Source: Myxococcales bacterium
GTDB taxonomy: Bacteria > Myxococcota > Polyangia > HGW-17 > SLPX01
Reading direction: 5' to 3'
Length of the DNA: 5,029 nt
NCBI GenBank assembly: GCA_007131745.1
Contig: SLPX01000115.1
Span: forward strand, 1-5,029
Under the pieces are notes generated by a model. That model made no database searches, was not told the DNA's origin, and was given only the letters and a program-made list of their open reading frames with translations. Shown here piece after piece: positions 1 through 5,029 of this stretch; position 1 is the stretch's first letter; each line of letters opens with the position of its first letter. The translations under genes and the position numbers were made by a program.

Positions 1-328
1 AAAGCAACGGGATAAAAGTGCCGACGGATAATGCAAGGAAAAGCCCTCCTGCCAGTTTGCTCAACTTCAGGTTTGAGCCGCGGATGATCGATACGTCCGC
101 CACCGCGATCATTACGACCATCCATGCGCCGGTTATCCAAAAGTTGTTCAGATCGAAAATAACTTGCAGGTAAAACCCGACGAAGAGAAGCTGAAGCGTC
201 ATGCGAAGCACCGCGGTCAACGTCCGGCCCAGCATGGGCAGCTTCAACCAGATCATGAGTCCGAGAGGAACTGCAAGCAATCCGTAGCCGGCTGCAAGCC
301 GCCATGTGCTTATGTCTACCATGTTCAT
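1..328 (-). CDS. fetB: FetB-like (UPF0014/YbbM) ABC permease, 3' end cut by window edge
   Basis: The 109 visible residues begin MNMVDISTWRLAAGYG and run off the left edge without a stop. They show two to three hydrophobic spans (about 11-27, 45-63 and 70-85) around the polar stretch GRTLTAVLRMTLQLLFVGFY. This R-x-x-x-Q-L-x-x-VG pattern is typical of the UPF0014/FetB inner-membrane permease family, whose members are about 250-270 residues long, so roughly 40% is present. In E. coli, FetB works with the ATPase FetA and is linked to iron export and peroxide resistance; the substrate here is inferred, not shown. The ATG at 328 overlaps the stop of the upstream ATPase gene as ATGA, so translation is probably coupled. 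An AGGA lies 8 bases before the ATG. A second ATG two codons in (322) is possible. Family assignment is fairly sure from residue pattern plus gene pairing. Confidence 0.85.
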   Translation of the reverse strand, partial: MNMVDISTWRLAAGYGLLAVPLGLMIWLKLPMLGRTLTAVLRMTLQLLFVGFYLQVIFDLNNFWITGAWMVVMIAVADVSIIRGSNLKLSKLAGGLFLALSVGTFIPLL

Positions 329-1008
329 GATGAGGTTCCTTGCGAGCCGCAACATTCGGCCGAGGCCTTGCAGAAGTCCACGATCTCGTCGCATAATTCG
401 AACCACTCCCGGTCATGGGAGACCGAGAGAATGCTCAGTGATTTCATGGATTGCAAAAGCTCCATCACGCACCCCTTGGCGTTTTCATCCAGAGCGGAGG
501 ATGGTTCGTCCAGAAGCAGGATTTTCCGGTCCAGCAGCAATGCCGATATGATTGCAAAGCGCTGCTTTTCGCCGCCGGAAAGAGAACTCGTCTTCTTTGT
601 GAGAAGCGCCTCGTCAAGGTGAAGACGTTCCATGAGATCCGGAACTCGGGAAAGGTTTTCTCTCAGGTGCTTGTTTGTTTTGAAATTAAAAGGTCCTTCC
701 AAAAACTCTTTAACCGTGCCGGATCCCAACTCGGGTTCCTGGGCCGCGTAAGCCATGAAGGTTCGCAATTCCCATACCGAATCATTATTGAGTTCCCGCC
801 CCAGGATCCTGATGGTTCCCTCAGCCGGTGTGACAAAGCCGAGTAAACAGTGGAGCAAGGTGGATTTTCCGCAACCGGACTTGCCCGTAAGGGTGAGCTT
901 GCCGCGTTGCGGGAGTTCGAGATTGAGCCCCGAAAAAATGGTTTTTCCGGAGAGCCGAACAGCCAGATTGCTTATTTGAACAGCCGGTGTTTGCAAGCCG
1001 CGCTCCAC
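325..1008 (-). CDS. fetA: FetA-like (YbbL) ABC transporter ATP-binding protein
   Basis: This 227-residue nucleotide-binding subunit has every catalytic motif: Walker A GKSGCGKST (42-50), Q-loop Q90, signature LSGGE (143-147), Walker B ILLLDE (163-168), D-loop SALD (171-174) and H-loop H198. Its length and the adjoining UPF0014 permease fit FetA, the cytoplasmic ATPase of the FetAB exporter (iron in E. coli; substrate here inferred). The predicted start is GTG at 1008, but no Shine-Dalgarno precedes it. A TTG at 996 has GGAG six bases upstream and may be the true start, which would remove four residues. An in-frame TAA lies further upstream, so the gene cannot extend much. The last 22 residues hold four cysteines (206, 213, 219, 220), absent from E. 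coli FetA as I recall its sequence. A putative promoter lies in the 91-bp gap upstream; otherwise the gene could be read through from the porin gene. Confidence 0.87.
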   Translation of the reverse strand: MERGLQTPAVQISNLAVRLSGKTIFSGLNLELPQRGKLTLTGKSGCGKSTLLHCLLGFVTPAEGTIRILGRELNNDSVWELRTFMAYAAQEPELGSGTVKEFLEGPFNFKTNKHLRENLSRVPDLMERLHLDEALLTKKTSSLSGGEKQRFAIISALLLDRKILLLDEPSSALDENAKGCVMELLQSMKSLSILSVSHDREWFELCDEIVDFCKASAECCGSQGTSS

Positions 1009-1061
1009 TGACGCATGAAAATCATTGATTTAGGTTTTTCGTCAGGGCTTGTAATGTAAAT

Positions 1062-1089
1062 TTTTTAGCACAAACGGATTTGCAGGCAA
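1062..1089 (-). promoter_or_regulatory. putative sigma70-like promoter for fetAB
   Basis: Reading leftward, TTGCCT (1089-1084) and TAAAAA (1067-1062) are 16 bases apart and each match the -35 and -10 consensus at 4 of 6 positions. Transcription would start near 1055, leaving a leader of about 50 bases before fetA. No convincing terminator lies between the porin stop and fetA, so co-transcription is also possible. This is a weak match by eye only. Confidence 0.22.
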
Positions 1090-1099
1090 GTATTCGGTT

Positions 1100-2716
1100 T
1101 TATTCTTCTATTCTTGTCAGGATTCCCGAAACCTGGAGAACGAAAAGGTGGACGCTGTGGTTGATATCTCCGTTTACCGAAAAATCGGCTTCAGGGAAGT
1201 CTTCATGGCATTCGGCGTGGTCGGGGGGGCAGATGGAGGGCACCAGGATGCTATCCCTGATCCTTCGTTTCTTGTACACCATCGCGCCGTATCCCGCTGA
1301 AATCTCGAGCTGGGTCATCATCTGTCCGATCCTTGCCAAATTGAAGCGGTAGCTTGCGCCGACTGAAAAACCCCACTTGTCCGCGTCAGGGTTTATGATG
1401 CTGTAGGTGGAGTCGGGGTAGGGCGACTGGTCCCACAGAAATCCGGCCCTGAATTCCAGACCCGGCACCCGGACCACGTTCCATTGCCCGCCCGCGCCGA
1501 CGCCCACAGCATCGAATGAATCTTTGCGCATTATTCTTTCTTCAAGCACGATGTCTTCAGAATGATGGGGTAACCGCACCACGATGGGTTCCGGGAAGTG
1601 TACATGGATCTTGTCGAAGATAGAGTAGTTCTGCCAGAATACGTCCAACCCTATGGAGCCGTGCTTGTGAATCTCCCAGTCTATTCCCGCCCTCACCACC
1701 ATCGGAAACCTGAACTTGGCAGCGGCATGGCAGTTTATTGAATAGCCGTCGCGCTCGCAGCTTCGCGACAACGAAGAGATCGCCGGAGAGGTGATCTTGA
1801 TATTGCCGGAAAAATCAAACTCGGTTTGGCTTGCGTATGAAACCCCGATACGGATGTTTTTAAACCACGGGTTGTTGATTGGAAAAGTTTCACCCAGGTT
1901 CCAGATCAGGCCAAAGTTGAACGCGTAACTCCACTTGGCGCCCTTGAGTTCCAGGAACCCCTCACCGTCCCAGAAAAGATCCGAGCCGTATCCATCTTCC
2001 CCTCCGACCCACAGTCCTTGTTTCAAACTTACCTCGGCTCGAACCGCGCTGAATCCCGCACCCAAGGTGATGGCAGGGTGGGGTTGGTAAGCCACAGCAG
2101 GGTTCAGGTAAAGCGTGTTAATGGTCCCCCTTATCATGTCAAAGCGCTGGGGCGCGCCCGAGCAGTCGATTGGGGTTCCGTCGTCATCTCTTTCACAATC
2201 CGGCCATGAACCTGTTGCGTTGTGCGGAGAATAAACAGCGAAAGCGAAGTTCCAGTTCTCGAGCCCGAATCGACTGCTCATCCCCATGAAAGGGAGGATT
2301 CCGAAACCGGGAGGAAACGGCCCCCAAGGAACGGGCTTCACCTTGTCTTCATAGCCGTCGTAACAACCAGGAGTGTTATCCTCGCCGTCGAACGCTCGGG
2401 TACACCTCTTGTAATCGATATCTACAAAAAGCCCGGTACCGCTTATGTCCAATCTGGCTTCTTCCAGCAGCCCTATCCCAGCAGGGTTGTGATACACAGC
2501 GGAGGTGTCATCGGGTCTCCCGGTGAAAGCCAGCCGTGTCGAAGCCCGGGTTCCTATGAGCGGAATCGTGAACGCGCCCGCGTGAACCTCTGAGACCTGG
2601 GTCACAAGAATCGCAGCCAGGCAGACTGCATACACCCCCAGGCGCAACCACGGGCCCAAACATTTAAATGCTCGTTTGTCATGTTTTCCGGTTGTACTGC
2701 ATCCCATGCTTTGCAT
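1100..2716 (-). CDS. OmpP1/FadL/TodX-family outer-membrane channel protein
   Basis: This is probably a beta-barrel channel for hydrophobic substrates; FadL carries long-chain fatty acids and TodX-type relatives carry aromatics, and the substrate here is unknown. Numbering is from the longest frame (564 residues, GTG at 2794). A basic stretch (K37-K44) and hydrophobic core (about 46-65) lead to a likely signal cleavage at VHA|GA (72/73). The mature start has the family's D-x-S-A-x-x-x-NPAG pattern (96-106). A late segment, DQSPYPDSTY...NPDADKWGFSVGASYRFN (455-485), matches the conserved FadL C-terminal region. I chose ATG 2716 (538 residues) because GAGGAG precedes it; ATG 2707 and GTG 2794 remain possible. 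The mature protein has exactly eight cysteines in four close pairs (131/144, 200/211, 346/355, 522/529), all in acidic, loop-like stretches. It ends ILTRIEE, without the usual terminal aromatic residue. The gene is transcribed toward fetAB, 91 bp away, with no clear functional link. Confidence 0.9.
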   Translation of the reverse strand: MQSMGCSTTGKHDKRAFKCLGPWLRLGVYAVCLAAILVTQVSEVHAGAFTIPLIGTRASTRLAFTGRPDDTSAVYHNPAGIGLLEEARLDISGTGLFVDIDYKRCTRAFDGEDNTPGCYDGYEDKVKPVPWGPFPPGFGILPFMGMSSRFGLENWNFAFAVYSPHNATGSWPDCERDDDGTPIDCSGAPQRFDMIRGTINTLYLNPAVAYQPHPAITLGAGFSAVRAEVSLKQGLWVGGEDGYGSDLFWDGEGFLELKGAKWSYAFNFGLIWNLGETFPINNPWFKNIRIGVSYASQTEFDFSGNIKITSPAISSLSRSCERDGYSINCHAAAKFRFPMVVRAGIDWEIHKHGSIGLDVFWQNYSIFDKIHVHFPEPIVVRLPHHSEDIVLEERIMRKDSFDAVGVGAGGQWNVVRVPGLEFRAGFLWDQSPYPDSTYSIINPDADKWGFSVGASYRFNLARIGQMMTQLEISAGYGAMVYKKRRIRDSILVPSICPPDHAECHEDFPEADFSVNGDINHSVHLFVLQVSGILTRIEE

Positions 2717-2719
2717 GAT

Positions 2720-2725
2720 CTCCTC
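2720..2725 (-). promoter_or_regulatory. ribosome binding site of the FadL-like gene
   Basis: GAGGAG reads leftward, 3 bases before ATG 2716 and 12 bases before ATG 2707. Both spacings are off the optimum, one short and one long, so the exact start is undecided. The site argues against the GTG at 2794, which has no spaced Shine-Dalgarno. Confidence 0.5.
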
Positions 2726-2828
2726 GTCGTTGTGTTTTCCAAACCGTTTGCGCCCCGGATCAACCACTTCAAACCTTTTAGCCTGGTTGATCACCCCGTA
2801 TTGAAAATTCAGCCCCGACCCGTGAAGA

Positions 2829-2860
2829 CCGGCAAAATAAGATGAAAATAAGAATGCCGG
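2829..2860 (-). repeat. leader hairpin with embedded 9-bp direct repeat
   Basis: CCGGCA (2829-2834) and TGCCGG (2855-2860) can form a 6-bp stem. The 20-base loop is nearly filled by two copies of AAAATAAGA (2834-2842 and 2845-2853, plus-strand reading) with an 11-base period. It sits between the putative promoter and the FadL-like start codon, in the presumed 5' leader. It could be a regulator site spaced by one helical turn, or chance in AT-rich DNA. Confidence 0.35.
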
Positions 2861-2884
2861 CTCAAACTAAAACATAAAGGCCCA

Positions 2885-2914
2885 AGTATAACCCAAGAGC
2901 TTCTCATTTGTCGC
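2885..2914 (-). promoter_or_regulatory. putative promoter of the FadL-like gene
   Basis: Reading leftward, GCGACA (2914-2909, 4 of 6 against TTGACA) is followed after 18 bases by TATACT (2890-2885, 5 of 6 against TATAAT). Transcription would start near 2878, giving a leader of about 160 bases to ATG 2716. The -10 element is good, the -35 modest. Confidence 0.35.
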
Positions 2915-2978
2915 TTTTTTGTTCCATTTTTTTGATGGTTTCAAAACGAGCGCAGCGTTCATCCTTCTTGGCCCCTTC

Positions 2979-3083
2979 TCAGTTTGCTTCATCCAATTCA
3001 GCGTAAATGTCTTTCCCGGCTCCAAAGCGATGGCCTATGAGAGCTCCCAGCGCTCTCGCGATGCACCAGGGCGTCGCTGCCAT
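2979..3083 (-). pseudogene. C-terminal remnant of a paralogue of the 4279-5028 membrane protein
   Basis: Read leftward from 3083, the frame gives 34 residues and a TGA at 2979. It starts MAATPWCIARALGALIGHR and continues through GAGKDIYAELDE. The intact gene at the right edge ends in nearly the same sequence (residues 215-249): 29 of 34 aligned residues are identical, differing at T/V, R/G, F/L and the last two residues, with one extra D in the intact copy. At DNA level, 2991-3084 matches 4294-4387 at about 84%. Homology stops just right of 3084, and an in-frame TAA lies a few codons upstream, so nothing remains of the zinc ribbon or earlier membrane spans. Many of the differences are conservative or silent, suggesting the copy diverged as a working gene before it was truncated. 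The remnant is not expected to be expressed. Confidence 0.85.
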
Positions 3084-3084
3084 T
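2991..3084. repeat. left copy of a 94-bp diverged direct repeat
   Basis: This copy aligns without gaps to 4294-4387, offset by 1303 bases and in the same orientation. I count about 15 mismatches after the first position, and bases 2992-3023 are identical to 4295-4326. It is the DNA counterpart of the C-terminal remnant described at 2979-3083. Confidence 0.9.
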
Positions 3085-3085
3085 C

Positions 3086-3322
3086 CAGCTTGTTTTTAAA
3101 CATGAAACCGTTGCGCCTGAAGAGCACTGTGCGGTCAATGTCAGGGGCAACCTGAAAGAGCACTAAAATGGGCCGTTTGAAAATGCGGTGCCGAAGAATT
3201 TGCTCAAGGGTGTCGAGCTGTCTCACTGGTCCTGGATGTACGCCGTCACCCAGGCCACCATGCTACAGGAGCTAAACGCGGTCGAGTCCGCCGATCAGCC
3301 TGAATTCCGAAGTTGTTTTTGA
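3086..3322 (+). pseudogene. 3' remnant of an unrecognised gene, one internal stop
   Basis: One plus-strand frame reads like protein on both sides of a single TAA (3164-3166) and ends at TGA 3320-3322. Before the stop it includes HETVAPEEHCAVNVRGNLKEH; after it, FENAVPKNLLKG, then GVELSHWSWMYAVTQ and MLQELNAVES. Codons mostly end in G or C and composition is protein-like, with no low-complexity runs. No start codon with a ribosome site is visible and the frame begins where the paralogue repeat ends, so the 5' part appears lost. I do not recognise the family. A short gene beginning at GTG 3188 or ATG 3236 is formally possible but lacks a Shine-Dalgarno. That the two halves are one gene is inferred from shared frame and codon style. 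Confidence 0.5.
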
Positions 3323-3523
3323 GTCAGCGGACAAAGCTCAATGGATAAGTATGTCCGAGTGTGTGTGGTTCACTGCATAAAACACCCGACCAAGCTGTTG
3401 AACTGTGAAAAATCCGGCGAATAATCTCGTTTCTAAAGGTTTTCGGCCTTCAGAGAAAATCTTCCCTTGAGTTTCCTCCTGAGAAAAATTCCGACAGCGC
3501 AAAAAACTCAACGCAAAAGACTC
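3323..3523. other. intergenic stretch without a supportable feature
   Basis: This lies between the plus-strand remnant and the vapBC promoter. It holds only short frames (for example 27 codons at 3341-3424, no good ribosome site) and no strong hairpin or repeat. It may be further decayed sequence. Confidence 0.5.
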
Positions 3524-3552
3524 TTGACATAAATAAATATTATATTTAGCAT
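3524..3552 (+). promoter_or_regulatory. promoter of the vapBC operon
   Basis: TTGACA (3524-3529) is a perfect -35 box. After 17 bases comes TAGCAT (3547-3552), a 4 of 6 match to the -10 consensus. Transcription would begin near 3559, about 20 bases before the antitoxin start. The spacer is strongly AT-rich and contains the palindrome at 3534-3548. Confidence 0.6.
3534..3548. promoter_or_regulatory. probable VapB(C) operator palindrome
   Basis: TAAATAT-T-ATATTTA is a perfect 15-base palindrome with a 7-bp arm on each side of one central base. It lies inside the spacer and touches the -10 box. Ribbon-helix-helix antitoxins generally bind such sites to repress their own operon, with the toxin as co-repressor. 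The position is ideal for blocking polymerase, but any palindrome made only of A and T carries some risk of chance. Confidence 0.5.
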
Positions 3553-3578
3553 ATTGATGTAACAGTTTTGGTGTATTA

Positions 3579-3815
3579 ATGATGAAGCGTACGACAGTCA
3601 CACTTGAAGATCAATTACTCAGAGAACTCAAATTGAAAGCTGCGCGTGAAGGAAAAACACTGGCAGCGGCTGTAAACGAAGTTCTGCATCTAGGTTTGAG
3701 CCGAGGTGAGAATTCGGGACGAGGGGCTCAAATAAAGTGGAAAGCTTTTTCATGCGAAGAAGCCTTTGTTGATATCACAGACCGTGATGCTTTATACGAG
3801 ATCATGGAACACTGA
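3579..3815 (+). CDS. vapB: VapB-type ribbon-helix-helix antitoxin
   Basis: This 78-residue protein should neutralise the toxin encoded next to it and repress the operon. The N-terminus KRTTVTL (3-9) fits the DNA-binding beta strand of a MetJ/Arc/CopG-type ribbon-helix-helix fold. Helix one (about 11-23), the turn GKT (25-27) and helix two (about 28-40, ending HLGL) follow. The C-terminal half (about 44-78), with WKAF, the acidic stretch VDITDRDALYEIMEH and aromatic residues, would wrap the toxin. Two adjacent ATGs (3579 and 3582) could serve as start; MKRTTVTL from the second is the more usual family beginning. The ribosome site is weak (GGTG before TATTA). The stop shares one base with the toxin start (TGATG), so the pair is probably translationally coupled. 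Confidence 0.9.
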   Translation: MMKRTTVTLEDQLLRELKLKAAREGKTLAAAVNEVLHLGLSRGENSGRGAQIKWKAFSCEEAFVDITDRDALYEIMEH

Positions 3816-4267
3816 TGCGCTTCCTGGTAGACACCAATGTACTCGTGAGCGCCACGGTCAAGGAATTGCCCGGCCATGAACATGCGATGAAATTCATTGA
3901 GCAAGTTCTTGTCGGTCGTGGGCCCTGGTGCCTGTCTTGGGTCAATATCTACGAATTTCTCAGGGTAACTACACATAGACGGGTATTCAAAAAACCGCTG
4001 AAATGGACGGAGAGTCATGAGCAAATAACGGCCTTGCTAAGTCACCCTACGCTTCAGATTCTCACTGAAACGCCACGCCACGCCGAGGTCTTGAAAACCA
4101 CGATAATGGAAGCAGGTGGAGCCTCAGGCAATTTTTTACACGACTGCCATATCGCTGCCCTTATGAAGGAACACGATGTCACCATGATCATAACAGCTGA
4201 TTCACATTTTCGACGTTTCCCCGGGCTTCAAGTATGCGCTCCTGAAGAGGCCTTGCGCTCAAGATGA
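3815..4267 (+). CDS. vapC: VapC-type PIN-domain ribonuclease toxin
   Basis: This 150-residue single PIN domain is full length for the family. It should be a Mg2+/Mn2+-dependent endoribonuclease; known VapC toxins cleave initiator tRNA or 23S rRNA, and the target here cannot be read. The acidic active-site residues are all present: D6 in LVDTNVL, E47 in NIYEFLR, D110 in LHDCHIAAL and D129 in ITADSHF, so it looks catalytically intact. The segment WVNIYEFLRVTTHRRVF and the closing FRRFPGLQV are typical of the subgroup paired with ribbon-helix-helix antitoxins. The start ATG shares its A with the antitoxin stop, and GGAA sits five bases upstream within the vapB end. The gene converges on the membrane-protein gene at 4279 with 11 bases between, and no terminator is visible between them, so the transcripts may overlap. 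Confidence 0.93.
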   Translation: MRFLVDTNVLVSATVKELPGHEHAMKFIEQVLVGRGPWCLSWVNIYEFLRVTTHRRVFKKPLKWTESHEQITALLSHPTLQILTETPRHAEVLKTTIMEAGGASGNFLHDCHIAALMKEHDVTMIITADSHFRRFPGLQVCAPEEALRSR

Positions 4268-4278
4268 AAAAATCACGG

Positions 4279-5028
4279 TCAATCGGAAGTTTCGTCCAAT
4301 TCAGCGTAAATGTCTTTCCCGGCTCCGAGGCGATGGCCGATCAAAGCGCCAAGCGCGCCGGCGATGCACCAGGGAACAGCGGCCATTACATGAAGCCTGA
4401 GGGAGTTCATAAATACGCCTTCAAATTGGGCGAAGCGCAGAAAAAGCATTGCGGATAAGGTGGCACCGATCCAGTTTGAAACAACAACGAGGCCCGCGCT
4501 TGCGAGAGCTTTTTTCCTGGATTTCCACGCGGTGACAAAAGGAGCGAAAAAGAAGATGAGTGAAGGAAAAAGAACGTATTTCCAAGTGTGAAGCACGACT
4601 CCGCTTCCTCCATCCCCGGGCTCTTCACCTCGTTTTCGCCATACAATGACTTTGCCTGAACCTTCCTGCCGGGCTTCCCTGAAAGCGGTCATTCCCTTGC
4701 GGCAGCTTTCAGAAGGATTATTGAAATCGCACTGGAAGTAAAAACCAAGGGGCGAGCCCAGCAACAGGACGAACAGGTAAAATGCCATGGCCGTTGAAAT
4801 AACCGACGGAGTCACCCAGGCCCAGTTGAATCGTCCGGTGTGCAGTTTTTCTCCGCATTCGGGACACGCGGGAGGACGTTTCGGTTTTATCGGGATTTCG
4901 GCGGTGCAGTATGGACACACGGCTTTTTTGCGACTCAGCTCGGAAACGAGAGAACCCAAAGTAGATGACCCCGCTGTCGCCCCCGTGCATACGATACATA
5001 CCGTGAGCAGGAAAAGGAAAGACGGCAT
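4279..5028 (-). CDS. zinc-ribbon multi-span membrane protein of unknown function
   Basis: I do not recognise this 249-residue family by name. A hydrophobic N-terminus (about 3-20) could be a signal peptide or first membrane span. Four cysteines, CPYC (38-41) and CPEC (55-58), form a zinc-ribbon knuckle pair. Further hydrophobic spans lie at about 73-97, 150-167, 175-198 and 213-232. Between spans one and two of the core is a soluble segment with C100 and C109, many charges and a glycine-rich stretch (about 100-148). The protein ends in an acidic tail. The ATG at 5028 is one base from the window edge, so a longer N-terminus cannot be excluded, and a start further in would change the predicted topology. 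A truncated paralogue of its last 34 codons lies at 2979-3083, showing that this family was present twice here. Function is unassigned. Confidence 0.75.
   Translation of the reverse strand: MPSFLFLLTVCIVCTGATAGSSTLGSLVSELSRKKAVCPYCTAEIPIKPKRPPACPECGEKLHTGRFNWAWVTPSVISTAMAFYLFVLLLGSPLGFYFQCDFNNPSESCRKGMTAFREARQEGSGKVIVWRKRGEEPGDGGSGVVLHTWKYVLFPSLIFFFAPFVTAWKSRKKALASAGLVVVSNWIGATLSAMLFLRFAQFEGVFMNSLRLHVMAAVPWCIAGALGALIGHRLGAGKDIYAELDETSD
4294..4387. repeat. right copy of the 94-bp diverged direct repeat
   Basis: This is the 3' coding end of the intact zinc-ribbon membrane protein gene and the partner of 2991-3084. The two copies bracket the vapBC operon and the plus-strand gene remnant. Bases 4295-4326 are identical to 2992-3023. 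Confidence 0.9.
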
Positions 5029-5029
5029 C

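Noticed and set aside
1009..1099. Possible terminator between the FadL-like gene and fetA
   Set aside because: The only hairpin near AAATCCGTTT has a 4-bp stem plus wobble pairs and is followed by A rather than T in the direction of transcription.
2717..2794. Extending the FadL-like protein to the GTG at 2794
   Set aside because: The added 26 residues would place a long charged segment before the signal peptide, and the GTG lacks a spaced Shine-Dalgarno, while GAGGAG precedes the internal ATGs.
3035..3226. Minus-strand 63-codon frame overlapping the scar
   Set aside because: Its left part is out of frame with the paralogue remnant and its right part is antisense to the plus-strand remnant. 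It spans the junction of two unrelated sequences, so it is unlikely to be a gene.
3341..3424. Small plus-strand frame of 27 codons beginning MDKYVRVCVV
   Set aside because: There is no good ribosome site or promoter and no recognisable composition; it is within chance expectation for this stretch.
2979..4387. Insertion sequence or integrative element flanked by att sites
   Set aside because: No transposase, integrase, terminal inverted repeats or tRNA is present, and the flanking repeats are diverged coding sequence rather than short exact target duplications.
4264..4458. Plus-strand 64-codon frame after vapC sharing a peptide (QFSVNVFPGS-AMA) with a plus-strand frame at 2919-3155
   Set aside because: The similarity comes from the opposite strand: both are antisense to the C-terminus of the zinc-ribbon membrane protein or its remnant, where the minus-strand frame shows the better protein conservation.

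Overview
The window reads as chromosomal DNA of a Gram-negative bacterium of roughly balanced GC content. The evidence is a FadL-type outer-membrane barrel with a signal peptide. The mix of FadL-like porin, FetAB-like exporter, VapBC module and zinc-ribbon membrane protein would suit Desulfobacterota (deltaproteobacterial) or a related lineage. That placement is inference from protein style; no marker gene is present.

Left part, minus strand: a two-gene unit read right to left encodes an ABC ATPase (FetA/YbbL-like, 325-1008) and its UPF0014 permease (FetB/YbbM-like, 1-328, cut by the window edge). The two are joined by a 4-base ATGA overlap. Upstream and in the same orientation lies a 538-564 residue OmpP1/FadL/TodX-family outer-membrane protein (1100-2716, possibly from 2794). 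It has its own putative promoter and a long leader containing a small hairpin with a 9-bp direct repeat.

Middle part, 2795-3578: there is no intact gene, but two broken ones. At 2979-3083 (minus) lie the last 34 codons of a paralogue of the membrane protein encoded at the right edge. Starting within a few bases of where that homology stops, a plus-strand reading frame (3086-3322, one internal stop) looks like the 3' end of another gene. The two remnants point away from each other and both lack their 5' parts, which is what a deletion across a divergent gene pair would leave.

Right part: a VapBC-type toxin-antitoxin operon (3579-4267, plus) has a TTGACA-type promoter with a 15-bp palindrome between -35 and -10, a probable autorepression operator. 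It converges, with only 11 bases between stop codons, on an unrecognised zinc-ribbon multi-span membrane protein (4279-5028, minus). The 3' end of that gene and the pseudogene remnant form a direct repeat (about 84% identity over about 94 bp, including 32 identical bases) that brackets the vapBC operon and the plus-strand remnant.

I see no clearly new molecular system. The most noteworthy items are the deletion scar with repeat-bracketed vapBC, the four close cysteine pairs in the FadL-like barrel, and the uncharacterised zinc-ribbon membrane protein family.
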